Shown: in pieces, positions 33,001 through 48,000 of the stretch
How positions within the stretch are numbered: the stretch's first letter is position 1
How the letters are laid out: each line of letters begins with the position of its first letter
Assembly (NCBI RefSeq): GCF_905404315.1
Contig: NC_066266.1
Span: forward strand, 1,681,501 to 1,745,500
Source of the DNA: Leptidea sinapis
Lineage: Eukaryota > Arthropoda > Insecta > Lepidoptera > Pieridae
Length of the DNA stretch: 64,000 bases
Reading direction: 5' to 3'
Position numbers and translations under genes: made by a program
The notes under the pieces: model-generated
What the model was told of the DNA's origin: nothing
Databases searched by the model: none
What the model saw: the letters and a program-made list of their open reading frames with translations, nothing else

Positions 33001-36000
33001 CAAGAAGCTAACTCTAAAAATGTTAAGAACTGGCCAGTAAGAAACATTGCTAATGAAAACATTTTTGAATTTCAATTTTAGAACTCTTTTGTAACCTAAT
33101 GTAGTATATTGTATTCATTTGTCATAATAATAAAAATAAATATAATGAGTCTGCCGCCATACAGTCCTGACCTGACGTCCTGCGACTTTTATTTATTCCC
33201 AAGAACTAATAGTTATTTATGCAACTGTTGTGTAATAGGGGGTATTAAAACACGAATGTGGATTTATCGATGGATGGTGATAATAGTATCACATGAGTGT
33301 TTTAATACCTAATTATCAACAGTTGCATACAAGACTTTATCTACACTCATAATATAAATCCTCTAAAAGATTCTGGAACATTTAGCTTACTGCTATCATT
33401 AAAACACCAGTCCTAGTAGTAACCTAATATCGTTCATTACTGATTATATACAAATAAACTAAGTATCAATGAAACAATTATTTATTTTTGTAGTATAGTG
33501 CAATAATTAAAATTCACTCGAATATAAAGTTCTTTTGCAGCGTTTAAAATGAATCGCTCATTTTTTGTAAACAAAACAATAAAAATATCTAAGAAAAATG
33601 GCGGGGATCCGAATTACCTCCTTTTTTTACGGCGCGCGACGTTCTGGTAGTGTGGAACGCGCGTAAACAAAAATGTTCTTTTTTTGAAATTCATACAGAT
33701 ACCACACATCGAGCAATAAGAACGTGGCTGTCTGTTAAAACTCTTTGAGCACGAAGGGATTGAAAAACAAAATTAGGAGTGTTGTTATGAAATTCAGTAC
33801 AACATTACAACACTCGTTTGGATGATGTAATGGTTATTAGAACATTGGGTGTTTTAATGTTGGCAATAAGCTAACTGTTTCAGAATCTTTAATAGAGGAT
33901 TTAAAGCATAGAAGACACCCCTGAGGAAGAATGGACCCACTGCTTTTCTCAGTGGTTGCATCGAATGCGACGATGTGAAGAGAGGAACGGAGATTACTTC
34001 GAAAAACAAAAGTATAGGTAACTTTCTATAACAAGCCGTTTTTCATTTTCTAAACATATTCAGTGTTACCTAGGTAATAAAGCACGCGTGGCAACCCTAT
34101 GATTAATAATATTAGCTTTTTAATATTAAAGAATGATTACCTGTTAGTGCGATGATGTCCGTGCGGCGGTGGCACGTGAGCTGCATGAGGAAGTGTGTGT
34201 ACACCGTGCGGGGGGGGTGCGGGGGCCGCGGGGGCCGCCGGGGCCACGGGCACGCTCTGTGGAGGGGGACAGATAAACAATATTAGCTTATATTTATTTT
34301 TACCATGCTCTAAATAGTAGATTTTACAACGAGTGCACAAAACGAAACACTATTATCCGAGAGTTTTAGCAGCTTGAGCCGAAGGCGAAGGCTGATAGTA
34401 ATGTCGAAGATAGAATGGTTTTGTAGACGAGTTATAAACTCTGCTTTTCATTTCGATTGCGAGGAAATAAAACAGTAGTATAACATGGACATTTTTAACA
34501 ATTTTAGCAAATTTGACGAAATTAATAAACGCACGAAAAAACAAGACCTACTTCCCGCCGCTTTTATTTTTAATCTTACGACATTGATATTAGGCTTGGG
34601 CTCCAGACTCATACAACCTACTATTAAATTAATTTTGTAATATATATTTAATTAATAAAATAACCTACCTGTTTTAATTTTAATATCTTTTATGTCTTAA
34701 AAAACACACGAGGCACATAAATTAGAGTAAATATTATAAAATAACAAATTCTATCTCTAAGCTTTTTTGTGATTGGCTAAGGAGAAGAAAATGAGCCGAG
34801 TCATACGGCTCATTTTCTTCTCCTTAATATAGATACATTTATGAGTAGATACGTTAATGCACTTGTGCACAAAAATCGATTTTGTGCAGCCTATATCGTG
34901 CACAAATAAGCAATTTTAGCTACGCTGTCGAGGTAGGCACTGCATAGCTAGTGCTTGACCACTCTGACGTTAGTAAATGCACTTTGCGGCGCGCCATATT
35001 GTGACGTCACGCGACTCCAAAAATTACAATAATCGTAACTACAATTAGATTAATTAATTAGACTGTATAAACATACTCAATTATTTTTATACTTTTTAGT
35101 GCACATTATATATATTGTTTTGGAATAGTGTTTTTGAAGGCGGTTGTTAAAATAAAATATTTTACGATTTTTAATGAATTTAAATTTTGAATGATAAAAT
35201 ACTCGAACGATTTGTTACACAAGCCAGCCTCAAAAGAGTGACGATTGTAGTAACTGCATCAATCCACATTCTAAGTCTATATGTATAAGTGAAGGTATGC
35301 GAGCATTTCATCTATAATTATGGACGGTGTGGGATTGAACCTGCGCTTCTAGGGCTACACCCCAGAGCCCCTCCAACTGAGTCAACCGTCCGTGTTAATT
35401 GTCATAATTTGAACATATACATTATATAAGAGTCACTTAGATTGGTCCCTGGTCCCATACTGTATGCATATAGCTATAATGAAATTTAATAAATTTTGGA
35501 ATGGTTTCTTTCAAAATTCAATATATGCGTGGTGTGTGTGTTCTGATCATCATGTCATTTATATAATCATTAGTTTGGAGGCAAAAGGCGAAGAGCACGA
35601 CATCCTTCTCTCATAGGCGATGCGCGACTGAGCAGTCGCGCTATCGTAAAAAATTCGCATCGCGGATTGTTTGCGGTAAAATATCCGCGCGGATTTTTTT
35701 CCGCAAGTGCGTGCAGCTTCATATAATATCATATGTCACAGACTTTAGCGGAAAAAATTCGCAATGCGTGCTAAGTTATTCTTAAGATAGGCGCTGCATA
35801 GCGGGCATTTGCGCATAGTGTAGTATGACGATACGACTATGCGCACTCTTCACGGCGCGCCATGTTGTGACGTCACGCGGACATTGGCACAAGAAATAAT
35901 TAAATAATACAGAAACAAAAAGATTTTTAAATTACAGAATGTAAAAAGGCAATAAAGTATAAAATATTAGTATAAATAAAGGTGAATTAATATTTTAGAT

Positions 36001-39000
36001 ATAAATAGTTTCCAAAACATTAAGCTGAGGCTGTGTAGCGGGCGTTTGACCGCTGTGACGTCACTACATTACACGCACTCTTCACAGCGCGCCATGTTAT
36101 GACGTCACGCGGACATTGGCACAAGAAATATTTAAATAATACAGAAACAAAAATTATAATATTTCTAGACATAATATAATCTACTACACGATAGTAACCC
36201 TTCTTTGTCAAAGTAGCTTTAATATGTTTCTTGAATTTGTACTCAGTGAGTCCTAGCATACTGTCTGATATTTTATTGTAAAATTTGAAGATATATGAAG
36301 GAGCTCTTAACCTTAAATAACCTACACTGCACGTAAAGTTGCTTTCTTAAATTGAATGAATTCGAGATGAATGTGCTTCTACAAATCAGCACCTTTCTCG
36401 CTCAAAGTAGTAACATTTATGCCTTTAATACGAGAAACAAGGAATTGCTAGTTCTACTTTACTAATTGGGTATTACACTATCCCCTCACTGAGTTCGAAT
36501 GGCGTGTTTACACTAGACGAGTAGGGTCCTTAAAATCAGGTAGCTCTTCTTTTCCGAGGTGTTTTTGTCTTGGTAATGTAAAGGTGTACCCGTGCACAAT
36601 TTCACTGGACGTTCGAATTTCATTAAAGTATTTATTGCTACAAAATAAATACTTTTTCGCAATAAAATAAAACAATAGTCGTGTGAAGTATTTATTATGG
36701 AAATTTTATTGAAAATGTTTAATAACTAGCAAATGAAATTGCTTTTTCCGTGGAAGATTTAGAGGAAAATCTGAGAATTTATTGTATCGAGTCCAGTTTT
36801 GTCAACCGTGTTTCGACTCCTATAACTTACTAACTAGAATCCTAAACATAACATGTTTCTCATCAAAAAATATTACAATTTCATATCTCTTTGTATTAAA
36901 ATATGGTTTTTGGGACTCACACTTTTTTTTATCGAATAGGAGGACAAACGAGCATTCACCTTAACATTAGTAAACTTGTTACTATATACATATATATATT
37001 CTTGATAATGTTATATATGTACATAGACACATAATTGGATTAGAAACGGTGGTAATCATAATGTTAACACCAGGAACAGACATAAACTTATATTGCCTAC
37101 TAATCAGCTAATAATAATAATTATTATTAATTTTCAGTTTACAAGACCCATAGTTTTACATATATGTTACATTATACAATAAAACAAGTTAAAAATAAAT
37201 ATTATTTTATACTTTTTCAACAAGATCCCAGAAAATATTCAAAACAAATATATAAAAAAAATTCAAAAGAATTGTTAACAAACGTTCGCGTGGCAAAGGT
37301 TACTATAACATAAATATTACTTTCTAAATGATACCACAGATTGGGAGCGACCTTCCTCAAGCTATTAAATAATACATTTTATTTTACGATATTACATTCT
37401 AACTCTATTTTGGTAAAAAAAAAAAGAAGCCCGCTGTGTTTGTTGCACCGGTTCTTCTGAAGTCTGAGGCATACCTTTTCGAATGGTTGGTAGTTTTGAC
37501 TCTCAATAAGTGATATCATATCCTATTTTGAATAGACATATTGAATTTACTTACAGTGTGATGATGCACCGGCGCATGGTACTGGCTCGGGGGCGCATGA
37601 TGCGGCGTGCCTGGCTGGTGATGTTGTTGCGGGATTGGTTGCTGGTGTTGATGATGAGGGGCGTGGTACTGTGGCTGCTGGAGCATGGCAGCGTCTTCTC
37701 GGGTCATTGTCCTAAAATACACATTTAATCTTATGATATTTACTAGCCGCGCAATTTTTTAATGGAAATAAATTTTATTTTATTCATCTTATAACAAACA
37801 CAATAAAAAAACTAAGTAACCATAATCTAGAAAAAATTTCGCATCGAATGGTGATAGTTTCATGTCAATACGATCAGTGGTTTAGGCGTGATTGAGCCTC
37901 AAACAAAGACCATTTTCACTTTTTTAATTTCACTTTTCACTTTCTTAATATATATAAATTGCGCGTCACGTTGTTTTTCCGCGATGGACTCCTAAACTAA
38001 TGAACGGATTTTAATGCGGATTACTTCATGGAGTGCAGTTTAGTCCAACTTGAGAGATAGGATAGTTTGTATTTCGATTTGGGACCCATAATTAATTTTA
38101 TTTTTAATATTTGTTTTGTAATCTATTCAAAACTAGCCGCGCCGTCCGCGTCGTCAATCTTTATGTATGGAACAACGCTAGCGCTCCGCACAGACGTAAG
38201 TATAAATGTGAAGGAGACCGCGTGTTACGCTACTCTTCTATTACTTGTACTATGGTATAACTCACCTGTATCCCATGTCCTCGTCATAATGGGTGTTATG
38301 TCCGTTGTTGTGACCATTATATGGTACAGGCGGGTTGGGAGCCTGTGGAGGCACTGGCACTGTGTTGTTTGTTGCTTTGTTGGCAAGAACCTGAAATAAT
38401 AATATAATTATTAAAAAAAAACCAACCAACTTCAACAAAAAACTATTCAAAAACAATATATAACATACACTAAAAAATAAAAATCTAATTAATTAATCTG
38501 ATTCTACTTTTAATTGTTGTTATTTTTTTGATCGGTGTCCTTCCGCCGCGGCCCCACGTAGTCACGTTGCGCGTACGACACAAGCGCATCTTACCTGCGA
38601 CCTTTCTATGTAACTGTTTATATAATAACAAACCTACCGTGGCTGACACCGACACCAAAAATAACAATAATTGTAACTAAAATTAGATTTATTAAGTTAC
38701 TACTTAATGAAAATACGCAATTTTCTACTTTATCCCACTAATATTATAAATGTGTAAGTTTGTATGTCTGGATGTATGTTTGAACTTCTTTAACGCAAAA
38801 TCTACTGAATAAATTTTGATGAAACTTTACAATAATATAGCTTACACACCAGAATAACAAATAGGCTATAATTTATAAAACCATAGTGTGAATTATACAA
38901 AATATAAAAGAAGTGTGATTGTTACTAATGAATACAACTAGCACCATCTCTTATCAACTAGCAAGGAAAAAATCAATACAATTTATATGGCAAAACAACG

Positions 39001-42000
39001 TTTGCCGGGTCAACTAGTTATATATATATATTTTTTATTTTAAGTGAATTGAGATTCACTAACTAATAATTTGTCTTAAAAATGTAGTACTACGCTAGTG
39101 CCTACGCTAGCGCATGGCTACTAGATTTCTTACAGGTTGCTCTGAAATGACATTATTATTATTATTATTAATATTATTATGGAAAATGTATTTAGGTGAA
39201 TCAAGTATTTTATTTTTGAATATTTTTTAAGATAACGTAAAGTAGTTTAGTAACTACCCGTGTGTTCATTTAATGTCTCCTTTGTTGCGCTCGTTGTATA
39301 AAGATCCTTGCATGACAAAAAATGGGTAGTTTTTATGTGGAATACTTATAAAAGCTACATACCTCAAGTGTGTGCATCATAGCTCTCGCAAAACTGTCAG
39401 CATCTTCTCTGCAGGAGAAGTTCAGGCCGTAAACATGCCTTGCATCTCGCCATTGGTGAAAAGTCGCCGTAGCCTGGTTATACTTCAACCCTCGTACGAT
39501 CCCGCAGTTTATTACCACCTGGAAATAGCGCAAAATAAATATAATAATAAAAAATATTTTTTTATATTAATATATAAAACTACTTCGATTTGCACTGGAT
39601 GCCGGCTAGATTATGGGTACCACAACGGCGCCTACTTCTGCCGTGAAGCAGCAGGCTGAACGGCGCCTAGCTATTACTGGGCAAAACGAGACTTTAAAAC
39701 TGATGTCCCAAGGTGACGAGCGCAATTGTAGTGCTGCTCAAAATATTTGGTTTCTCAAGAATCCTCAGTGGCACTGCATAGTAGTGGGCAGGGCGTATCC
39801 AATATCATGAGCTGAACGTCCGGCTTGTCTCGTCCCTTATTTTCCTAAAAAAAATCTATGCTTTTTGCAAACTGAAATGTTTATAATTAATTAGCACTTA
39901 TTACATTACATCTATCTATAAAAATGTTTTCACATGCGTCAGGTGTAGTCCGACAACTTCGTGCGCGACCGTCCCACGGGGACGGGGAGGACAGACGGTG
40001 GCGGAGATGGGGTACTAAACATGCCTGCGGGACCTGAGAGACGGTCGCGCACGTAGTTCTCAGACTATAGTATTTCTCTTAATAATGATGATACAAGCAG
40101 GCTATTCACGAAAAAGTAAATCTTCCAAAGGTGACAATGAACAAAAAAATAAATTCTAGAACTGATCCATCTATGGTATGGTATCTGCTATGGTATTTGT
40201 CTTTTATTGCACTCACCTCATGATCGTTGAGTTTCCTGCCAACCACCCTAAAAGTGTTATGCTGTGTGTGATGGTAGATGTGGACCTTGGACAACCCAGA
40301 ACTGGTACCCGAAGGCACCCAGCGCTTCAGCGCGTCATCGTACACCATGACCGAAGCCCTAGCACTGCTTATTGACTGCTCACTGTGAACAAATAAATGG
40401 GCTGATAAATATTTGTTTTAAATCTCCGGATTTAAAACATTCCGCTGTTTGTGTAGCTTCAAAGCGAAGGTTTTTTCGTTTTGTATCAACATTTTAGAGA
40501 GCACGCCATCTGTTGTTACACTAAGGCAAATATTTGTTTCAATTAAAATAAGTTCACACTATCGTGGTAATATATGACATTTGAGCATAACCTACCTATA
40601 GCCATATTAATGGCTTATTTCTCACATCTAATGGCTATGCAGTTTTGTAACGCTTTTTAGGTACAACGCTATCTGTTTTTTTTTGTACACTACGACAAGC
40701 ATTTCTTCAATTAAAATACGGTCACACTATTGTGACATATATGTGACGCATAGCCACATTAAAGGCTTCATTCTTGCCTCTACTAATAACCACATCACTT
40801 TCCTGAAGAAACAATTTGTTACTTTAAAGTGACAACCCTCACTTCTGGGATTAGTTATACAAATTAAATTTGTAACCAAAATTTATTAACGATGCGGGAC
40901 TCGAATCCGCGACCTCTCGTGTCCCGTCCGAGCGCTCTTTCCAACTGATCCAACCGTTCGAGTACGCATGGGTCGTAAATTTTGGTATAATATATTGTTC
41001 AACGCTCAGGTTATGGCTCGAGGTCAATTTCAATTACTTTGATTTTTCGAATGTTTTTTTAAGTTTTCATTTAACACATTTTATCTCGTTCCTGTTCAGA
41101 CTAGGGTTGTTAACTATGTTCTACAATAGAGTTTTTATTGTACTATATTATTCTAATAATCTATAATACTTATAAGAGTACGCTAAAATAATATTTGGCT
41201 GCGGCAGCCATAAACAATTAAGTCCATGTGACAATTCAAAATAAAGTATAAAAAAATTATAAACTACATTTATTGATTAATCTGGGCTCATTATACCATT
41301 TACCTTCTCTGACATGAAATCGAACGAAAAGTTCGCAGCCTTAATTCAATCAGAGAAAAACAGAGAGGGATTTTATATTATTTATTTTTGGCATTGCTCC
41401 AAAATAGAGGTTAACTGTCAACCTAACCTTTTTTCGGCGTTTTCACAGCTGTCTAAGTCAATCTAGACGTATTAATAAGGCTGTATATATTTGAGAGATT
41501 AAGTGATCAGTTCATTAGAAAGAGACGAAAAGTGGTTCGTAATAGCACCAACAATTTGGGTGTTTGGCATTACCATCAGGCAAGGTTACATAACCTGTCT
41601 GAGCCCTTTTGTGCGGCCCACATCTGACTTATATCTTTTGCCATAGCTATAAAACCATCAGTGTAGGCGATTTTACGAAATACAAAAAGGTCGAATCATG
41701 TTCCTAAACTGGAGAACAAGGCTATATCCACCTACAGTATTTTCGAAACGATAAGCTATCTTGCTTCAAAGACCGGCAACCATTAGAACTGATAGTATGT
41801 GATCATGATAGTCGTCGAATAAATATATAGCTATATATGAATTAGAAACCTGAACATTAAGGCCTCATTCACACGAGACCTAAAAAACCAAAATGCATTC
41901 TGGGTACATCCTCTGTATTAATAGAGATACAAAAGAACAGTTTGAATACGACAAGTAGTAAAGGCAATACCCGGTTAATTTTGTTTAATAATTTTCGAAT

Positions 42001-45000
42001 GTATATATAACATTTGACGAATTGTTGGAAATAGTGACGCCTTAAATATATTGCGTAAGCATCAAACAGTCACGTCGGTGCGGTGCACTGAACGCAACTC
42101 CTTTTTTTTAGCTCTCGTGTAAATAATAATATAGAGTTTCAAATTATGGTCTATTCGATTTAATGCAACCTCCACCGCAGAAATACAACACTACTCGATA
42201 TAAAACCGTCGCGTTTTAAAAGCGCTGACGTGTGAATATGTACTTGGGAATACAGTCCGATTAAACGTTTTTTTAGAGGACGTTAAAAAAGCTCCAGTGC
42301 GAATGAGGCCTTATGAGGGTATCGTGGTGATAATCAACGGTTCATGGCAGTTCTTACTTTCCACATAAAATAAATTCTGCTATAGAGAGTGACAATAACA
42401 TTACATGCTGCAACAACGCTTGGTAATCGGTGGTGCGTAAAGGGGCTTTATGATGGGGAGAACAACTGGGAAGAACAACTGATGAGAAAGTCCCAGCCCA
42501 TCTTTTAAATCGTATAACAACTTAACCTACTTAATATAAAATTATACAAATGACCTGGGCAGAACCAGATAAGAATGGTTCTTGTATATTGTATGGCATC
42601 ATTATCCTCTATATAATCTACTATACTATAGTAAGCCTTCTTTGTCAAATCGAATCGAAAAAAAGTCGAATCCTAGTGAACTGACTGGTATTTTATTGTA
42701 AAATTAACTCTAGCAAACGTCTTAAACGGCATACTACAGCTTTTTCAAATATTTTTTTTTCTTTAATTCAGTAATAATTTTTCTAAAATAGTTATTTGTG
42801 GCCTACTGTCCGTTTACCAATGACCAAGTGTTTCGACAGAGTCTCAAACTAGATAGATAGCTTTCGAATGTACGTTGTGGGTATGTTTGGCCTCGAACCC
42901 ACGAACCTTCAATGTTACTTACGTAACTTAGCGATATTGAGTTAAAAGTTATAACTGACGACATAGTATTGTACGAATCATATATATTTTTGGGTATTAT
43001 TTTGCGGAAATCCACTATTATCCAAATTTGTGATATCTTATGAATGTGAATTCTCCTATGTTTTGTCTTTAATCAACTCGACACATGTTTCGCCTCTACG
43101 CGAGGCATGCTCAGGAGATGTTCCTTGTTATTTCTTCTCATTAGCTCAACCCTTTACGAAGTAGCAATAGATTCAATAAGAAAATTTTTTTTTTGACATT
43201 CATGAGTGTCATTTCCGTGACCTACATGAATAGAGTGATTTTGATTTGATGTTGACTCGCCAAATTCTGGCACGAGACTGCAAAAAGCATCAGCCTTGTC
43301 AGACCAAACCTAATAATAAATCATATAACTTAATAATGAAAGTAATCGGTGTACATACATAAAAAAATATATCAATCGAATTAAGAACCTCCTCTTTATT
43401 GAAGTCGGTTAAAAACCGTAGTATGTAGTTAGTCTATGACATAGACTGACATGATGCACGTGTTGTGTTGTTAAAAATGGCGCCAAATTTCAGGCACTTG
43501 TGTGTGTCGGGATGCATGCAAACCCTCGTTTTTTACCCTTATGGTTGCGTACCCAAAGAGTGAAAAACGGGAACACTAATACAAAAACTCTGACCATCCG
43601 TCCATCTGTCTGTCAACTGGCTTTGTATTAACGTAAAACTTAGGTGATATAATACTCTCGCAATAACAAACAATAATAGAAACCGGGATATTTGATATTT
43701 AAAACTTTTTTAACTTTGATCACGACTCATATATTAGATGAAGCATCTTATAAACTAATTCATTTGCATATTACATTTATTGCAACATGCTCTATTTATT
43801 GAAAATAATGGCCGTTGAGTTTCTTGTATGTTGTTCTCACGAGCTCTTCTTTTACCGAACATATGGTAGATCCAGTAATTTAAAAGAAATATTAATAGTG
43901 ACGTTTCAAAAGCGCTTAGTGTAAGCCTAATTGTATAAAGATTATTTTACTTTGACTTATAATCGTGAGTAAAATTTCGGTGAAGGACATTCAATGTATT
44001 AATGTACTGTACGTCCACGCGGACAACGTCGCGGGCAGCACCGAGTGAATTACTAACAAGGCGACACTAATTGTATAACAAAATACGCTTCATTATAGTT
44101 ACAGATATTTGCAGCAAAAATAATCTCGAAAGTTTCAAGTTTGTACTCATAATATTCCAGCAGACAGATAAAAAAGTACTCCCTAAATTGAAAACATAAC
44201 GGCTGGCTGACAACGGAAGTGCTTCCCCAGCGAATATAATAAAGGACTAAAGGTTGATGCTGCAACTATGCGATAAAATATAATTGAAATGGCTGAACTC
44301 GTGTTCAATACCGCTGCTAGTTTCTAAAGGTAAATTATTCACGGCAGCTACGCGCTCAGAGTTACGAGTTGTATTTGGACCAAAGAATTACAAATACTAG
44401 CGTATAGGCAAACCAGTGGGAGGCTCCTTTGCACAGGATGCCGGATAGATTATGGGTACCACAACGACGCAAGCATTATTGTGTTTCGTATTTTGCGTCG
44501 TAGCTAGTGAAATTACTGGGTAAATGAGACTTAATACCTCAAGGTGACGAGCGCAATTGTAGTGCCGCTCAGAATTTTTGGGTTTTTCAAGAATCTTGAG
44601 CGGCACCGCATTGTTATGGACAGGACGTATCAATTACCATCATCAGCTGAACATCCTGCTCGCCTCGTCTCTTATTTTCATAAAAAAAGCAGAGCGTGTG
44701 GGAGAGTAGAACTGTCCGTTAGTTCTTCTCTCCCACACTTCAGATTGATATAAGGGAATTGAATCTATTGTAACTGTAACCGATTTTAATTGACAAGTTA
44801 TACCTGTTCAGCCACGGTAACTTATTATAGCTAACACAAACATTGGCACATTATTGGTCACGCATCATCGGTAAGTCATGCGCAAGTATGTATATCCCAA
44901 GTCTACGGTTTTTTAACTTTTGGTTAGTTTGTAGTTAGAAGGTATAAAAGGCATTTATTTTTTCAATATTGATTCGTTTTGGTTAATTCGTAGTTAGAAG

Positions 45001-48000
45001 GCATATAAGGCATTTATTTTTTCAATATTGATTCCTTTAGATGTCATTTATTTTTGATATCATTTCTAATATATAGACACTAACTACCGCTTCGGAAACA
45101 AATGGCGCTCTGAGAGAGAAGAAGAAGCGGCGCAAGATATAAAGCATTCTTTTTTTTGCGCTCTTTTTAATGAAATATACAATATTGTACTGTCATTGCT
45201 ATTGCTATAAAATAATCATAATCTAGTCCCAAGCTGATCACTTAGATATTCAGCTGTGGAGTAGTAGGATTTACGACAGAGCCATATTTTAATAAAACAT
45301 TTAAATTTATTTATAGATAATGACTGAACAGTGGCTGGGACTTTATTATGAAATTGTATACATTTACCCTTAAAGCTATTATGTATCTTATGAAGCCTAC
45401 TAGAATTAGCTACAAGCAACCCCTTATTTCCAGTGTTATAACAATGAAAATCACTATTAAGAGCAAAAAGGTGACGATTTTTGTGAACTTATATTAAATT
45501 TTCATAAATGTACTGACAATGAACAGTCATATTATATATTTCTTTAAATTTTTCTTTGAGAGACTGTATATAACCAAGCTGATATATATCACGAACAGCT
45601 CTCTTTTGTAGATCAAAATACTATATCAATGTCAGCACCATGATCCGACAGTAAAAGTTAAAACTCAATGTAACTAAATATCCGATCTGACTTAGTCTCA
45701 TTAATAAACGCAATTAAAAGTTACTCCAAGTTTAAAATTACTTCTCCCTGTAATTTTGTAGTGGCAATGGTAAGATAAAGGCAAAAAGTTATAAACTTGG
45801 AATAACTTTACTTCGCGTTTATCAATAACACAGAAAAAGATAAACTTACGCACAAGGTTTTTGGGCAAAAAACATTTTGAAAAAAGTTTTAGCGCCAGAC
45901 GGAAAGCTGCGGATGGCAATACAAGCCCAAATTATACCACCTGTTTGGCGAACCTGATATCTTGAAGACCATACGACATTTAAATCATCAAGTAATAAGA
46001 ATAACATATCACAGTAAGGTCCTTACTAATCTTTCCTTTACTTCATAGTTATATTAATATTTTTGTGTACGTATCAGACCTCGTCTATAAAAAGGAGGCA
46101 TTTATTTTCTAAAAATTGAAAAATCCGTTCTTAGCTGACCTCTACCTGAAGAAAAGAATATTCCTACCAAATTTCAAGTCTTTAGCTCTAATGGTTCCAG
46201 AGATATCGTGATGAGTGGCTATATACGTGGAAATCAATATAAAAGAGATAAGAAATATATATATATAGATTGTAATGTCATTACTATTGCTATAAAATAA
46301 TCATAATCTACTCCCAGGCTGTCCGATCACTTAGATCATGTTCAGCAAATTTAAGCTTCATATTAAGGAAGTTTAAATGAAGAAAGCAAATTAAGTTTCG
46401 GAATATATAGACGATAAAATAGTATGTATACTGTGAAAACTGTAAAGGGAGGATAAAACTTGGTGAGTTTCTTGCCGGTTCTTCTCAGAACAAGGTCTCC
46501 TGGTAGTCTATTGAACCAATGGCATGAAAATTTACTTTCGTAAGCCTACAAATTATACCTAAATGAATAAAGAAATTTCATTTCTATGGTTTAAACATCT
46601 GGGTAAAATTTATGTTATTTACCAGTGGGAGACTCCTTTTGGATGCCGGCTAGATTATGGGTAGCACAACGGCGCCTATTTCTAGCAGTAACGTGTAAGC
46701 ATTATTGTGTTTCGGTCTGAAGGGCGCCGTGCGTAGCTAGTCAAATGACTGAGCAAATGAGACTTAAAATATTATGTCTCAAGGTGACGAACGCAGTTGT
46801 AGTGCCGCTCAGTATTTTTGGACAGGGCGTATCAATTACCATCAACTGAACGTTCTGCTCGTCTCGTCCATTATTTTCATACAAAAAATATTATTTAAGC
46901 TTCATAGAGAAAACCCAAACACTCCCGACTTAAAATAATACACGGAATTGTATTAGAGTGTAGATACAGAATCGAGGTCCTTAAGATTTATATAACGCTG
47001 GCCGGTAACTGTACTTATTACAAAGGCATTACCGAACAATGTCTTTTGTTCTGTAATTTGTTAATAAACAATAACGGTTAGAAAATGAAAGTTGGCTTAT
47101 CTCAGGTAGGCGGTATTGTATCTCGTCTTTATGAGAAACCTTAGTGGTCATTTTTCCATACAAACAATTTCGACTCTTCAACTTGGATTTTAATAGTAAT
47201 AATATAAAAATTACTACCCATATAATTACCAGTGGGCGAGTGGAGTGGTAGATTATGGGCACCACAACTGCACCTATTTCTTCCGTGAAGCAGTAATGGG
47301 CCGTAGCTAGTGAAATTAGTGGGCAAATGAGACTTAACGCGTATATTATAGTTCATTTGAGAATTTGTTTTTTTTTTCGTACTAGAAACACATATTTCAA
47401 ATTTAAGTATACGTACAGATTTATAGATAAAGTTGAAAATAGATTGAATTTTATATAACAATGATAAGGTTATCACGTGCTGCGAATCTATCTATAAGAG
47501 ATTTGAATTGAGGAAGTGAAAACTATACAATTTTGTGTGTTAGAGTTATTTTTATAAAAAAGAGACAAACAAAAAGCACAGGGGTCACCTGAAGGTATGT
47601 GATCACCGTAGCCCATACTCTTTCGTAATAACAGAGAAATCACAGGAGCGTTACCGACCTTATAAAGCGTCGAATAGGTAGGTACATGATATGAATTCGA
47701 AAATCGAAAACACATTGATACGTGGTAGTTCCAGTTCAGTGTACATTGCTGACCAAGAAGGGAGAATATTAGCGAATCCGACGAGGGTGTAATCGTGGGA
47801 CTGGCGCCTTCAACTGAGTAGGTCAATCAGACTTTCTACCGAACAACACATTGGTATTTATGGTACACTAACGAAAAATAATAATTTTTTCATAAATATT
47901 AAGCGCATCGAACTATTTGAAGACCTATACAGGTAATTGTTAAGTATGACCAGGAGATTACTCCGTAACTATTACAAATATCAAAAAACTTAAAAATGAT

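Larger units (their letters stand above)
32087..34140 (-). other. ena: ena intron 6 (2.1 kb)
   Basis: 32,150-32,300 is a repeat also seen reversed at 56,150-56,270 (gcaagccgtactgacgca). A mariner scrap (33,140-33,205) and a small inverted-repeat element (33,216-33,327) follow. The remainder is unassigned. Confidence 0.5.
34257..37554 (-). other. ena: ena intron 5 (3.3 kb)
   Basis: Holds a perfect hairpin (34,778-34,826), a threefold repeat with a tgacgtca core (34,927; 35,785; 36,024), a SINE family 2 copy (35,325-35,440), and LINE 3' fragments on the minus strand (36,180-36,470) and plus strand (37,250-37,548). Confidence 0.5.

Noticed and set aside
37510..37728. Plus-strand open frame rich in Met, Arg and Leu
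   Set aside because: Antisense of ena exon 5 (His/Gln-rich codons read backwards).
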